Part shown: positions 22,701-35,938 of the stretch, piece after piece
Layout of the letters: each line of letters starts with the position of its first letter
Position numbering within the stretch: position 1 is the first letter of the stretch
Assembly: GCA_003260075.1 (NCBI GenBank)
Contig: QLIY01000779.1
Span: 3,594 to 67,593 of the forward strand
Source of the DNA: Phallusia mammillata
Taxonomy: Eukaryota; Chordata; Ascidiacea; Phlebobranchia; Ascidiidae
DNA length: 64,000 nucleotides
Direction of reading: 5' to 3'
The notes under the pieces: model-generated
Told to the model about the DNA's origin: nothing
Seen by the model: the letters and a program-made list of their open reading frames with translations, nothing else
Database searches by the model: none
Made by a program: the position numbers and the translations under genes

Positions 22701-25700
22701 CGGTAACGCATTCGTTTTCCTCAAAAGCTATCTAACGAATAGATATCACGTTATGTCATGCGTATTGGTTACGGTCTCTTTTGTGCATTGGTAGTAGGGA
22801 TCAAATAATCGATATTTAGTATCTAGTTAGGTTTCACGTCATTTTTGCCACGATATACTCGTTTTTTACTGGCCGTGGTGTTATTGTAAGAACGTGTAAA
22901 TTATGGGTTACCAAGATGTTGTTTTGCTGCAAACATTCATAATTTTATGCGCTGATACGCTCGGTATGTTAAATGTTAATTTTCGGAGCAAACTGTTTTC
23001 CGGCTCCTAGTTTTTACCCTGCCACTGGCTTAGTCAAGTGCCACAGTTAAATGTTTACTCATAGCTACAGTTTACACTCCTTTACCCGCTGCTTGTGAAA
23101 AACCGTTTAATTTCTTGAGGACTTTGTGCTCGCTTTCTTAGCATGTTGAGAGCTAGCTGGTTGATTTTTATGTACTGAGCCCATCGCGTCAGTCCTTAAC
23201 TGGTTTTAAGTGGGGTTCTTCAACCATTTGCACAATCTATTGGTACTAATATTGCGAGTGTAGTATTTTCCAAACCAAGTTGAAAGCTACCCTTCAAAAT
23301 GCCGAAAAGTCACGTTTAAATGTGCGTCGTATTAGCTTAGTCTTTTCAATAAGAACACATAACTTGGTTGAGGTCAACTAACCACCCAAAGAGTCGATTT
23401 ATTTTAGTTTATCAAATTGACTAAAGGCAGTGAATTCGTGATTTATTTCAAAGTACAGCATACGATCCCATCAGTAACTAGTTCATGGCAGGCATCCTTC
23501 GCTCTTTTGTCATTTGATATCATGAACGCTTGATTAGTTACGAAATCACTAACCGTGACACTTGGCAGTTTTAAACCATCGATAGTTTTGGTTTTATTTC
23601 TTTTCGTATTAACTTAAACATAACTCGCTAACTGGTAATAATTAGATAATCAACAGCATCTTTTGATACATTTCAACCAACCATGACAGGGGTACTTAAC
23701 ATAGAACGTTGCGAAAGAGATGATCATTGACCATTTCGTTTTCAGATTTACGATTATTTCAACATAAACGCGACAGTATTAATGCTTCCGAGTGCACTGG
23801 TAATCTTATTTTGATCTTGCCGCGGTAGTTTTAATTTTTCCAAGCCCTTATAGCATACTGTTTAGTCTACATTAAGACCATTGTTGCCTGTATAAACAGG
23901 TATTACCTGCGACCCCACCAATGGGAAATGTCAACAATTTAGCGCGTCAACAAAACATGAATGTTGACCTTGCTGCGATTCACTTTGCTGTTTTTAAAAG
24001 ACGGTGGCCTTATTGGCCAATCAAAACAAGTCACGTCCACGCTTGTAACGAAGCCTGCTGGCGACTACTAGTATACCTATCAACTGAAATTATGTGAGGC
24101 TAGTTGAGTTGTAAAAATACACGTTTTTGTCCACCTCCAAAGATCTATTTGTAAGGAGTTTTGATGCATTAGGTATAGATGTCGGTAATAATGTGTAGTA
24201 CTCCACTATACCGACATGGCCTTCTGCCCTGGCAGACTATTTTGGGATGCGAAACTTACTAAACAAAACCGCAGGTCTCGTTCCTCAGTTGGAAATTTAA
24301 ACTCGCCTTGTCAACGAAAATTCGTTTTAAACATGAGATTGGAATTCTAAGCATATTCGGAAACGGGACAACAAAGAACATTAGGGGGTCCCACAGACCG
24401 CAAAAGGCCCGAAAGCGTCCGTTGGTCTCGATGCCGCCTGGAACCGTGTAGGACGCATAAAGATGGTGATGAAAACAAAGACTTTCCACTTGATGAAACA
24501 AAGACTTTCCTAACGCGACAATTGTTACGAGATAACCTAAGCTGCCTTGCCACGCATGTAAAGGCCGCTATGCAATTCATCTGCTTTATTGTATGTCGCA
24601 CAGAATGGCTGACAGATTTTGTTACGCATCGGGCTTTTATATCAGTCACATAAGGATTGTAGCTTGACTTGTGAAGAGCCTTTGTCACCAGTTATTCGAC
24701 TGGTTCGCCGTCGGACGTTCAGAGTTTTAAGTTACGTTTCCACAGATGCTACCTCTTTGTGTTAGTCAGGCGTTCTTTGTGTGTTACACTTTCTCACTGC
24801 TGCTAATAGACAAGAGGCCAGCGCGGGCAGAGGTTTTGTGTCTTGCCTTTTGTGTCGCCCGGTACTGGTTTTACGATAGAGGGCGTGCTTGTTTGTTATT
24901 TGAAAGTGTCCGTTGTGTTTTTGCGACAGTTTGAAAAACAAAACCGAGTTAGTTTATTACTTTTCCAATATTGGAGGTAAATGCATTTTAAAGCTGTCGG
25001 ACCTGCTTTATGATCGTCTATTAGGGTTTACGTAACTTTGCATGTGTACTTCGTCTGTAACCTATAGGTTAATTTAAGGTTTCATAATTCCACAAGTCTA
25101 GAAATACTTCGTTGTGTAGCAAACTCGTTTAAACAACTTATTGGTATTGTGTTGTTTATTGACATTATTTTTGCTTGTTTTGCAGTTGGACTACGTCAGA
25201 TTCCTCAAGCCTACGTCCCAGCAAATCAGTACGTGTAACTTTTATATTTTTTTAAAACCGTAAGCAATCACTTTTCATAACTTCATCGAATCTTAAACCG
25301 CCTTGCATGGGAATATTAAATATCTTTTGCAATATTAAAACGGCGATTAAACACTAAACGTGCAATGAAAACATACTTATTGAATGACACATCCACTTAT
25401 GTTTCGCAAGTGCTTACGTTTAAAACGTTAACTGAAATATGTGTAGCTTGCTCTACCTTTTAATTGAAAATAAATCAGTCAAACTTAGCACAGCTTTAAA
25501 GGTCAGTAAATTGCTTGTCCTCCTTCTATGACGTGCTGGTTTGTGCTTAAATCACCTTAAAGACATCCACAACTCGGCAATAATCGTTTCGTTGCTGACA
25601 TTTATGCCGTGATAAAACACACTTCACCCTCTAAACATAATTATGTGCAGTTAAATTTAACGTATAGTCGCCTAATTTTGATGTGCGCATGATAGATCAT

Positions 25701-28700
25701 GATGCAAAACAGAAATATGAATGCGAATAAAATAGGATAATAAGAGTTTTTTTACAAACCTTGTGAAAACTTTGGCTAAAATCTATTTTTAAACGCAGCA
25801 TTAGACCTGTTTACCACAATTTAGTAATCTATCTCCCGTTTACCGAATAAGTCATGTTTTTAAATTTTGCTAACCTCTGGCGTTTTGCTATGTGGTATGA
25901 GGAGATGGAATTACTTTCCCAAATCAAACATCTGGTGTATGTCATTTCGGGACGAAATATATATATTTTTTAATATCATCCCTTACTGTCAAAACAAATA
26001 TCTGTCGCACAATGAGTTTTTACGCCATGCGTTGTCAGCACATTAAAAAGAAAAACTTTGCAAAAACTTATCTAATTTAGGGAGTTTTCTTTAAACCACT
26101 CTGGCTAACACTCCGTATCACAGGTCGTTTAACAGATGGCAGCCTAAGGCTGGGTTTATCACAGGTAAGCCAAAAAAGTGAAGGTTGTTTTTTGCTGGTG
26201 TGGAGTTTTTTCCTTGCTAGCTACTGTGGCAACCGTGTCGTGACATTCTTTAAATGGAGCTGTTGTCGTGCGTGTGGCGCCGGTCAACACCCAGATTATG
26301 ATTTCGATGGGTTTGTCGTGTGCTGCAGTGTATCGATGACAAAAAAGGCGGCCCCTTTCACCCAGCACATTTGTTTGTGATTTTCGTGATTCTTTGGTCA
26401 CTGATCGGCGCCTTTTACGACGTCATAGTCATTTGTTTGTTGGCAATCGTGAGAGTTTTGAATTGTTTGAGTGTGGCGGGTTGGTTCAGATCACAATTTT
26501 ATGTTTTCGGATGGATTATTTTTTGAGATCATTGATCGTATTTTGTACAAATCATCATTTTGATATCCACTTTAAGACACCAATGGCCAAGATTTAACTA
26601 CGCGCTTTATTGTGCATGATCAGTTAATGCAAAAAATTGCGACAAAACGCGCCTAATCAATTGGCGTTGTACGTTAAAATGAAAAAAAGAGTCAAAAAGG
26701 TCTTTCACTTGTAGTTTTTTTGTATTGTCACGATTTACCGCACTTAAGCCACACAAAACTTTTCTCAAGGCCTGGTAGAATGCCTAAATGAGCATTTCGT
26801 AAAACTATAATGCACGGCATTAAAACATAGATGATAACTTTGGGTTGTTAACACCAAAAAAAAAATCGTAACAAAATTCCCTATGCAAGTAGCATTGTCT
26901 TTATCTGAAAGCACATGAGTCATACGAACCTTGATCACAAAAAAGATTTTGTCAATCATTGATTGATTTGACCTTGAGTTATTGCATGGCGTGCAGTACG
27001 TTGTTTCAAGACATGATGAAGCAATCGAAAATATTTGACAGTATCATAATTTAGAACATGCACGTAGAGTTAATGCATAGTTGTGTGTTTAGAAAGTAGC
27101 TAATGTTAATTCACATTAGATTTTTACCATAATCACGATGATTTTAGCAGTAAAGAAACTTGAAATATTTGTACGTTGTCACATTTTTGCTTTATTATCC
27201 ATATGGTCAAACGTTCCGCATTAAACAATAATTTTTTCCAAATTTCCGCTCAGCAACTTTACCACGAGTGACAACGTATATCTAATTAAGCGGTGGAACA
27301 AACACTAATGTCCTTGACGAAAGGAATATGTCACACGTGAATTATCTGCCTTAAATTATTCATGACACAAATAACATTTTTGTGCCACAACCTTGGACCA
27401 TTCAAGAAAACGCCACCTAATTAGACGTAACCGCTTTATCATAGAGTGCAGAATTTGAAATCAGTCGCAGGTTAAACCGACATTTTCTGGAACGCGTAAT
27501 TGATTAGGTTTAAATAATCAGTGTCCAAATTGATTTTCCGTATTTTTCTTAAAGTCCTAATAGAAAAAAAAGCTTCAAAATTTGGGCCGGAATGGCCAAT
27601 TGAATTTTACGGGTTGGGATTAGATTTCGGCGGAAATAAAATGAAGTTAACCTTTGGCGTAAAAGCTAATTCACTCACATGGTTCCTGATAAATTCGCTT
27701 GACCGATTTCACCCTTGGCACTTTGCTACAGGAACCTTTAAATACTAGCTACGTCCTTTTAAGTTTATCAGACTTGATGTCATGGAATGGTTACAAAGTG
27801 ATTCCGTTAATTTTAGTCGACTTTTGGGAAATATTTGGTATCATTCTGCTAGCATCATAATTCAAACATTAACACAAACGCAAATCGAGACGTAATTTGT
27901 TAATTGTTATCCACGTGCTTCGATATTTTAGGTTATTCCTTTGTGGAGGCTAACATGGCCCTCATAGGGTTGCGATAACTCCGCGAAGTGATATATTTGC
28001 CTTCACCGTCATCAAAATTTAAAATGCGCCTTTAAATGCGAAACTCGTTTCATTTTATAACTTGTGGTTGCAATAAGATACTGAAATAATGATAACCCCT
28101 TAAAACAAACCCCCCCCCCAAATGCGAAACTCGTTTCATTTTATAACTTGTGGTTGCAATAAGATACCGAAATAATGATAACCCCTTAAAACAAAGAACT
28201 ATAGCTCTCTTTGAAATATAGCTCTCTTTATTGCATTTAGTGTAGTGTCTGCATTTAGTGTAGCAATATTTTGGATTCGAAACAACTTTTCTAGGACCTC
28301 CTCAGTTATTTTGTCATAAACTTTCAAGAGGTGTGGACCTGGCAAAAATGTAGTCGCCTTTGCCCAGTGATTAAAACGCCAACGATATTTTTTGTCACAG
28401 TAGCTTCTGGTCCATTCAAACTCACTCGTCTATGAAACTGCGCAAAGTTGTTTCGTCCACAAAAAGTAGCCTACCTTCCTTGCTCCTAAAGCTTGGGGTT
28501 AAAACAGTCCTAAAAAGAATGCTTCTTTCAACGAGCCAGACACAATAATAAACACCAAAACCGGAATATATTGTATGGATTTGCGCCCACCTCCCGTTGT
28601 GTATTTTTTGGCGACCAAGTTGATCTTGTTATCTTAGGATTAGACCAATTATAAACATATGTTGTACAAATATGCCTCCGATTATTAATCAACATAAAAA

Positions 28701-31700
28701 TACTGCCATCTTAGTTACTTTAGACAAATTTTTTAACCCTCCCAAAACGTTGTAGAACGACGGTTCATCGAAAAACTTGTAAATAAATGTTAGTTTTTAC
28801 CGAATTCTTAAGAGAGCTTTAGCGCCACATTGTGTCCATTCCACACTAGCATTTTTTCAAATTTTTTGTTGAAAATCTTGGTTGCAGTCGGCATGTATCA
28901 ATGGGGTTGCCGTGGTTACAGTGACGTGTTCATTATTTTTTGTCACCTTTCCCACCCAGGAGGTCCTACCCCAGGGTTAGTTGTTGGTGTTTGTGTGCGG
29001 GGTGCCAAGTGTGAACAAACAGAGGCGAGTTTTTGTTTGATTTCGTGACATAGGAGCGGTGGCGGTGTAGGAACGACGAACAATTTCAAAACTCAGTGAC
29101 AGTTGATATGCGAAAATAACATACAACACATGTGTAAATTAGTTCTATGCACTGCGCATTCGAAAGTCATGTAACTAGGCTATAGTAATGGCCATAGCCT
29201 TTTACCAAAACGGCGAACATTGTTGTATTGTTTATGACACTAGTTAGAATAATCTCATTTTTCTCCCATTAAAACACCCAAGCTAATACGATAATAAATC
29301 CCCCCCCCCTTTCGTGACATAGGAGCGGTGGCGGTGTAGGAACGACAAACGATTTTAAAACTCAGTGACAGTTGATATGCGAAAATAACATACAACACAT
29401 GTGCAAATTAGTTCTATGCACTGTGCATTCGAAAGTCATGTAACTAGGCCATAGTAATAGTATTGTTTATGACACTGGTTAGAATAATCCCATTTTTCTC
29501 CCATTAAAACACCCAAGCTAATACGATAATATAATATTTTTCCACAAAGCAGTATTCAACACACACCATAACTTATTCAAACAACACATACTGCAACATG
29601 TCGTTCCCCCCCCCCATTCAACACACACCATAACTTATTCAAACAACACATACTGCAACATGTTGTACGTAGCCAGTAATCAGGTTAATAATTAATTGTC
29701 GTACACGACGATATGCTGTAAGTTATTTTCGTCTTGCCCAAGTCAACGTGGCAAATATACGGTGCCAGCCTGTCAGGAAGGAATTAGTGTAAAGCTAAAA
29801 CGTAGCGCAGGCACCCAGCCAATAGGGAAGGAATAAAGGCTTTTATATTTTCCGTTAATTCCCGACAAACTTTCAGGGCTGCCATACGGTTTTGGTTTAT
29901 TACAAAAGTAACGTTTGGTATTAAAATTAAGAGCGTGGTAATTAAATGGTTTGAGATTTCCAGTGTTAAAAAATTGTCTGGTGGTAATTTGTTGTGCAAA
30001 TGTATAATGTAAGTAATTGGGTCCCATCAAGCGAACGCTCACTACAGACACCGACGCAATTTGCACGAAGAAATAGGGCTTTTTACCAAAATGTACAAAC
30101 ATGTAACAAGCTGTTTTTTTTACAGAGCCGTCCCAGCTGTTTACACCCAATACCCCCAGCATGCGGCTGCTTATGTTACAAACAACGGTCTCCTAATTCC
30201 AGCCGCTCATACAGCTCAACCTACATCACCTTTCATCGATTACTCAGCGTACTTTGCCCAGCTATCAGGGGCATATGCAACTGATGTTGCGGCCACGGCG
30301 GGAAACGGTAAGCCATGGTTGTCAATAGTTCTTATCAGAACAAAAAAATCCCTTTTGAACATAGTCCTAATGGTTGTTTGGTCTTGAAAACACGGTTACT
30401 ATGTGTCCAACACAAGAAGCGTCTATTTCACTCTTCTTAGCATTTCTTGTTTTTACTTTGTATGTAGAATGAGGCACAAGTTGTAATGTCGAAGTGCTTT
30501 ATTTAACTAACATTACTATAGCATATTGAGCCACTCCATGTGTGACTCAATGGTTTACTGAAACATCCACGAAAAATCCAACCTTACACGTTTCATATAA
30601 CATGGGAAATTAAACTTAATAGTTTCCACGTCCTGGAAACGGGGTATCGTTTGTCTCATTTAACACCTTTTCATCAAATCATAGTCGAACAAACAAAACT
30701 AAACTACCGTAACAACAAAATGTTTTTTTTGCTGTTTGCTGAGTTTATCTATTTCATTCAAGTCGGCAAAGAAAAAAACGTACCATAAACTTGCAACCAT
30801 TGCTGTGACATTTTTTTAGGTGGGCTGTCATTATACTTTGATAGTAGAGCTATTTTGATTAGGTTTTTAACAATGGTTGTGACGTCATCTGCGCAAAACC
30901 ACTTTTACATTACGAGGTAAAAATTATTGTACCAACGGTGGTTATAGAAAAATGCTTATGACAAAAATAAACAATGTTTAATGGAACTGCCGGATGAGTT
31001 GTAACGAGTCGAAGGCAACAAGGTATGTTACATGTAAATGCAGGAACGAAAATAGTAAAACCGGAAAAGGCACCTCATATCCTTGATGTATTATTCCCTG
31101 CCAGTAACCGACACACATAATGCACATAGCCCCAACGAGAGTATAAACTTTGACAACAACTAAATGTGTTAGTATCCGCAATCAAAACGTTTGTTCTGTG
31201 CTTCTCCGTTCAACTGCTTTACTGCGTACATGTGGTACAACACTAAAGGACTACCGTACATACGCTCGGGAGGTCGTTGTCGTTTCGAAATAACTTCCTC
31301 ATTAGTACCCAGAAATTACCTACAAATTTCAGTTCAGAGCTGATATAACATTATGTTTCCACTACGCATATTGTGTGGCTTTTTGTGCACACAATTGTGT
31401 TGTTAATATCCACTGTATTGTTAATCTTGTTTAATCTTTAGTTAAATATGTTTGCATTATAATGTGAACTCTAAAAACGCACAATTATACGACACGAAAT
31501 AGTTGTGTTAATAAATTGGAGCCCGAACCTTTTGTTCCAGGTGTCAAATTGAAGTCCAGAACAACAGTTTGACTTGTACTTAAATTAAATTTTTGTTATC
31601 AAAACAAACACAGTTGTAAATGATTTGTGCGATGTTGTCCGTCATACCACCAAATTTGTTATTATCAAAGGAGTATATAGAGTCACTTATGACATTACCT

Positions 31701-32119
31701 TTAGAATTTTTGCTTGTATTTTTGTGTGAAGATTTGTGCTTCTATGTAGCTATGTAAAGTAAAGTTAACAAACTATCGGATCAAAAAACTTACCGAACGC
31801 TATGCAGTAATGACACGATTTTATATTTCCAGCTTCATATGCGAACGCATACGCTGCAGCGCCTTTGCATCACCACGTCGCTCAACACCCAACAGCAGCC
31901 GCTCTTACGCCCACTAGCGTCACTGGAGCAGCTCAACTATTTGCCGCAGCCGCAGCGCCAAACCAAGCCGCCACCATCAACGCTTATCAGGGACTTCCAG
32001 GCTTTCCAGCGGCCAGTGTTGCTGCGGCTTATGCGGCAGGGAACTTGGGCGCCGGCGCTCCGACCCCCATGACCCAGCTGACTGCACAGCTGCAACAACA
32101 GGCTGCTGACCGACTGTAA
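18895..32119 (+). CDS. RBM24: RNA-binding protein RBM24/RBM38 (SEB4 family)
   Basis: RBM24 and RBM38 bind U- and G-rich motifs and control splicing, stability and translation of mRNAs, notably in muscle. Coding exons: about 18895 or later to 19961, 21596-21722, 25186-25228, 30126-30307 and 31833-32119, all in phase. One RRM is complete: RNP2 KIFVGGLP in exon 1, and RNP1 KSRGYGFV split across the exon 1/2 junction. It runs on to [12 protein letters not shown], almost identical to vertebrate family members. The tail is Ala/Tyr/Gln-rich with an [12 protein letters not shown] segment, like the vertebrate STPYIDYT region. From the ATG at 19794, equivalent to the vertebrate start, the product is 268 residues. 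Upstream of that ATG the frame stays open back to the 95-C run, and a compatible open frame lies before it, so a long N-terminal extension is likely. The true 5' exon is not identified. Confidence 0.93.
19397..19491. other. 95-base cytosine run inside an exon
   Basis: It would encode a 32-residue proline stretch if real. The frame on its right side does not continue the frame on its left, and the same kind of run marks contig joins elsewhere in the window, so it is most likely a rewritten gap. Confidence 0.75.
19962..31832 (+). other. Introns of RBM24/38
   Basis: Four introns: 19962-21595, 21723-25185, 25229-30125 and 30308-31832. They hold only short spurious frames. Artefact duplications lie at 28034-28109/28120-28196, 29041-29299/29310-29530 and 29554-29605/29616-29667, each around C10. 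A splice-bordered 41-nt segment at 26124-26164 is discussed in the findings. Confidence 0.7.
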
Positions 32120-33041
32120 GCGGATTTCTCTGCTATACCACTGTGCACTCATGGTGAGGAACATGTTTTTGCTGATGCAACGAACACTGGTGACGTCTAT
32201 CGTATTGTTTCTGCACAGGGATATATACTCTATGATTGGTGAAGTCACGTTTTGTGGGGGTAACGGGTTAACGTTAGATGCGCCTAAGATAAAGCCAGGC
32301 GAAAAAGGAAAACTGCTAGCAATGATTAATAGTCGCTCCTTTCGTTAACATATTTGATGTCCCTGTCCAAATGCGTATAATTTATTATCAATTCTATCGC
32401 TCTATTTTTCTTTTCCATGGTATCACGTGGTATATAGAATCTAATTCATGAAATACTGAGGTTCTTGCCAAAGTACGAAAAAATATCAGCCGCAAAATTA
32501 TTTTCCTTCGGGTATGTCCCCCCCCCCTTTCCAGCGGCCAGTGTTGCTGCGGCTTATGCGGCAGGGAACTTGGGCGCCGGCGCTCCGACCCCGATGACCC
32601 AGCTGACTGCACAGCTGCAACAACAGGCTGCTGACCGACTGTAAGCGGATTTCTCTGCTATACCACTGTGCACTCATGGTGAGGAACATGTTTTTGCTGA
32701 TGCAACGAACACTGGTGACGTCTATCGTATTGTTTCTGCACAGGGATATATACTCTATGATTGGTGAAGTCACGTTTTGTGGGGGTAATGGGTTAACGTT
32801 AGACGCGCCTAAGATAAAGCAAGGCGAAAAAGGAAAACTGCTAGCAATGATTAATAGTCGCTCCTTTGTTAACATATTTGATGTCCCTATCCAAATGCGT
32901 ATAATTTATTATCAATACTATCGCTCTATTTTTCTTTACCGTGGTATCACATGGTATATATAATCTAATTCATGAAATACTGTGGTTCTTGCCAAGTACG
33001 AAAAAATATGAGCCGCAAAATTATTTTCCTTCGGGTATGCC
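32003..33041. repeat. ~515-bp haplotype duplication covering the RBM24/38 stop and 3' UTR
   Basis: Positions 32003-32517 recur at 32528-33041 after C10 (32518-32527), with scattered substitutions and small indels. The second copy repeats the last 38 codons and the stop. The real 3' UTR should contain only one copy. Confidence 0.88.
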
Positions 33042-34079
33042 CTGTTCTGATGTCACTATTAGCCTTTTCTTGCTTCGTAGAAAAGCTGTTATTTTTCGTT
33101 CCTTATCCCACTTAGTTGCAAAATGGGCTATCGTACGCAACAGCACGTTTAATGCGTCGCATTTGTTCTGTTCATTTTTCATTCGTATTTGTTTCGGAAA
33201 GTAGGTAAATTGTCATGTGCCTCCGCTACCTATAAAGGTCTTTGACTAGTGCTTCGCTGTCTCGGAGAAGACTCTTGCTTCTCAGTGTTTCCCATTCGTT
33301 TATTTTTCAGGAGGCCCAGTGTTTACCGCGCAATTTTTCGCAAACTTTGTTTTACATGGCTTTAGTTCGGATCAGTCGCATCTTATTGTTAGGTTTAAGC
33401 CTCATTCGATACTAACTTCAGTAATTTAACCTACTTTGGTTTTCTATTCATTATTATCAGTTGATATTTTGTTACTGTTATATTCACTATCTACTCGACG
33501 TAAGCCATTGTCCTTGTCACACTATGCACGCAATGCTGTCTCGCCACTATCGGCGCCATTTCGCTTGAACTCTCATGAATCCCCGACTTGTTACATCTTT
33601 ACTTGTAGGTACGATGTTATATTAGGACGACATAGTATTTCATTAGGCACGCTAATTGTGTTTGGTTAGTATTTTGGAGGGAAACCCCGGGTTAAAGACT
33701 CCGGCTAAACATGTATTGAGAAAAATCTTGTGTAATTTACGTAGATGTAAATAAAACTTACCCGCCAAACTTTGTGGTTTTACTGACAGAGCAGATTTTG
33801 GCCCGAAAACAAAAACTTGTTCCTTACAGAATGTGTGTTTACAATAACTTCTGCTTAGCAGTAAACAATAAAGCGGTATTGCTACAATCTAATAAAACCC
33901 CAACCAAAAATCGTATCCAATTTGTTCGAAGCAAAACAAAATGAACCACAAACGCCACTTCTGCCCATCTATTGACTCTAAAGTCTAAACTGTTCAGTTG
34001 CCCCCCCCCCTCTTTTCTTATTATTGAAATCTCCTTGCAAGTAAAACAACCGCGACGACTCAGATCAAGACAATTCAGT
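33042..34079. other. 3' flank of RBM24/38, no gene recognised
   Basis: AT-rich sequence. AATAAA at about 33750-33755 and 33865-33871 are possible distal poly(A) signals. A C10 run is present at 34001-34010. Confidence 0.4.
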
Positions 34080-34370
34080 GTGAAAAAGCACTAAATCTGT
34101 CGCTGTGTTTTATTTGTTTATCAAAACAAATGCCTATCGCTTTTATAAGCATCATCAGTGTCTAAAAACAAAATAAAAAGCGGGATAAAACCAATAAATC
34201 AAGCAAAAAAATACAAAAAGTCCACACCCCCGGACCAACCGCAAGAAACCTCTCTTCTGCCTTACATGACTACAAATGCAGACCAGCAGGTATGATGATG
34301 CTTATAAATGCGAAATGCATTTGTTTTGATAAACAAATAAAACACAGCGACAGATTTAGTGGTTTTTCAC
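34080..34370. mobile_element. MITE-like element with ~78-bp inverted repeats
   Basis: The arms 34080-34157 and 34293-34370 are imperfect reverse complements, sharing TCTGTCGCTGTGTTTTATTT and the following TGTTTATCAAAACAAATGC block. The interior is non-coding. An 11-bp direct repeat, CTGTTCAGTTG, lies outside at 33990-34000 and 34382-34392. It may be a target duplication or the edge of a haplotype join, because a C10 run abuts the left copy. Confidence 0.75.
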
Positions 34371-34612
34371 GCTTAATTTTTCTGTTCAGTTGGTGTTATA
34401 TTTTGGCCGCAAATAGGCAGTATGGAGTCGTCGAGCAGCAAACTTGATAAAATCGTAGATGGAATAATGTTTAACCAATCCTGTAGAATCCCATTCGACC
34501 TTACCTGGGAGCTTTGGATTTTTACACTGGTTGTCTGTAAGTTGAAACTCATTGGACCTTTGTCAAGAAATCGCACAGATTGTAATATTTCGGCACGTCA
34601 CCCACATTATTT

Positions 34613-34896
34613 GGTAGAGCTACTAACACCATAACGAGAATCACACCCCAAATTTGATCGGTTACATCTCCAAAAATGCTCTCCGTTAGGGCTATTAGGG
34701 TCGTGGTAAAGTATTAGCACTTAAAATTCAAAAAAACTAACCCAAAAAATTAGTTACTAATGTAAAAATATTATATAAATATTTCCCAACCCATTTATAG
34801 CCGCTAAATTTCAGCTCTTTTAAAAAAAATTCAGCTCTTTACGCCCCCTTGTAAAAGCGAATTTGTGATTCTCGTTGTGGTGTTAGTAGCTCTACC
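34613..34896. mobile_element. MITE with 33-bp inverted repeats and 9-bp target duplication (Mutator-like)
   Basis: The ends start GGTAGAGCTACTAACACCA and match the complement of the other end over about 33 bp with one mismatch. A perfect 9-bp direct repeat, ACATTATTT, flanks it (34604-34612 and 34897-34905). A 9-bp duplication is typical of Mutator-like elements. There is no coding capacity, and it is 284 bp long. Confidence 0.88.
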
Positions 34897-35476
34897 ACAT
34901 TATTTGGCACTGGTTAGAAAACGATCTACACTGGTTTATTATGAGCAATACAAAATACCACTAGACCCCATCGAGTTAGTCTTAGAAGTTAGCCATTTAT
35001 GACGTAACAGTCCAACATTGTGGTGCAACTTGACTGTGGTAAACGGCGGAAAACGTGAAATAAATCAGAAAATTTTAAGATACTACAAATAAAGTTTACT
35101 TTAATCAGTTGGCTCAATCAAAGTAGAAAAACATTGATGTTTGCTTTTGTTTGATGGTGTCATCGTAGTTGTTTAGCAAGTGAAAGCGGGCTACCTCGCA
35201 GTTTTCCTGTGTTAAGGTTCAATACCACACCGTCACAATTCTTGACCTGATTCTGCAGCGACTGCGACTTTAGTTTGTGCTCATTTTGCAATATTGCTCA
35301 CGAAATTACCTCGTTTTAACTTGTCAACTCAAAGCTCGCAAGAAAGTAAATTAGTCCCACGGTTTGATTCAACCGGATCGCCAAATCAAGTTTGAACTTT
35401 GGGATATTTCCTGTCGCAGTTAAGTAGGATAGGGTTTCGATGTGACTTTGTGATCTGGTGTTTACGTGGTTAGTTG

Positions 35477-35929
35477 GGTAGAGCTACTGACGCGGTGCCT
35501 CCTAGGACAGTGGTTCTCAACTCGTTTCGGGCCATGGACCACCGGCCCAGTAAAAATAATATCGTGGACCATTTTGCTTTTGAACAAGATTGAAGTAAGC
35601 ATACGAAACAACCATTTGGGCATGAATCATAAACTTAATTCTTTAAAACCGATTTTCAAGAAATGAGATACAATTATTAAAAGCTAAGATTTTGATACTC
35701 TTTCAACATGTAAAATGCAATCATCTCTAGTTTATCACTACATATAGTGGACGTCCTGTGGACCACCCAAAAAGTGATCATGGACCACTGGTACTCCATG
35801 GACCACCACTTGAGAACCAATGTCCTAGGAGATCCAAAAGTGCCTAATTTTTAAAACGGTATATCTCAAAAAATGCTAACGGTTAGGGCTNCCCTCCTAG
35901 CTAGGAGGCTCCGCGACAGTGGCTCTACC
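35477..35929. mobile_element. Second copy of the GGTAGAGC MITE family, carrying a nested hAT MITE
   Basis: It starts GGTAGAGCTACTGACGCGG and ends GACAGTGGCTCTACC, related to the element at 34613-34896. It is flanked by a perfect 9-bp duplication, GGTTAGTTG (35468-35476 and 35930-35938). The interior is interrupted by a hAT MITE at 35508-35822. An ambiguous base is at 35891. Without the insertion and its extra 8 bp it would be about 130 bp. Confidence 0.85.
35508..35822. mobile_element. hAT MITE nested in a Mutator-like MITE
   Basis: It begins CAGTGGTTCTCAA and ends TTGAGAACCAATG, with an 8-bp target duplication TCCTAGGA at 35500-35507 and 35823-35830. Sub-terminal TGGACCA motifs repeat in both orientations. 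Its termini resemble those of the element at 8704-9124, but the interior differs, so it is a different family with related ends. Confidence 0.93.
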
Positions 35930-35938
35930 GGTTAGTTG

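Noticed and set aside
32528-32643. A second terminal exon of RBM24/38
   Set aside because: It is the second copy of a haplotype duplication after C10 and has the same stop.
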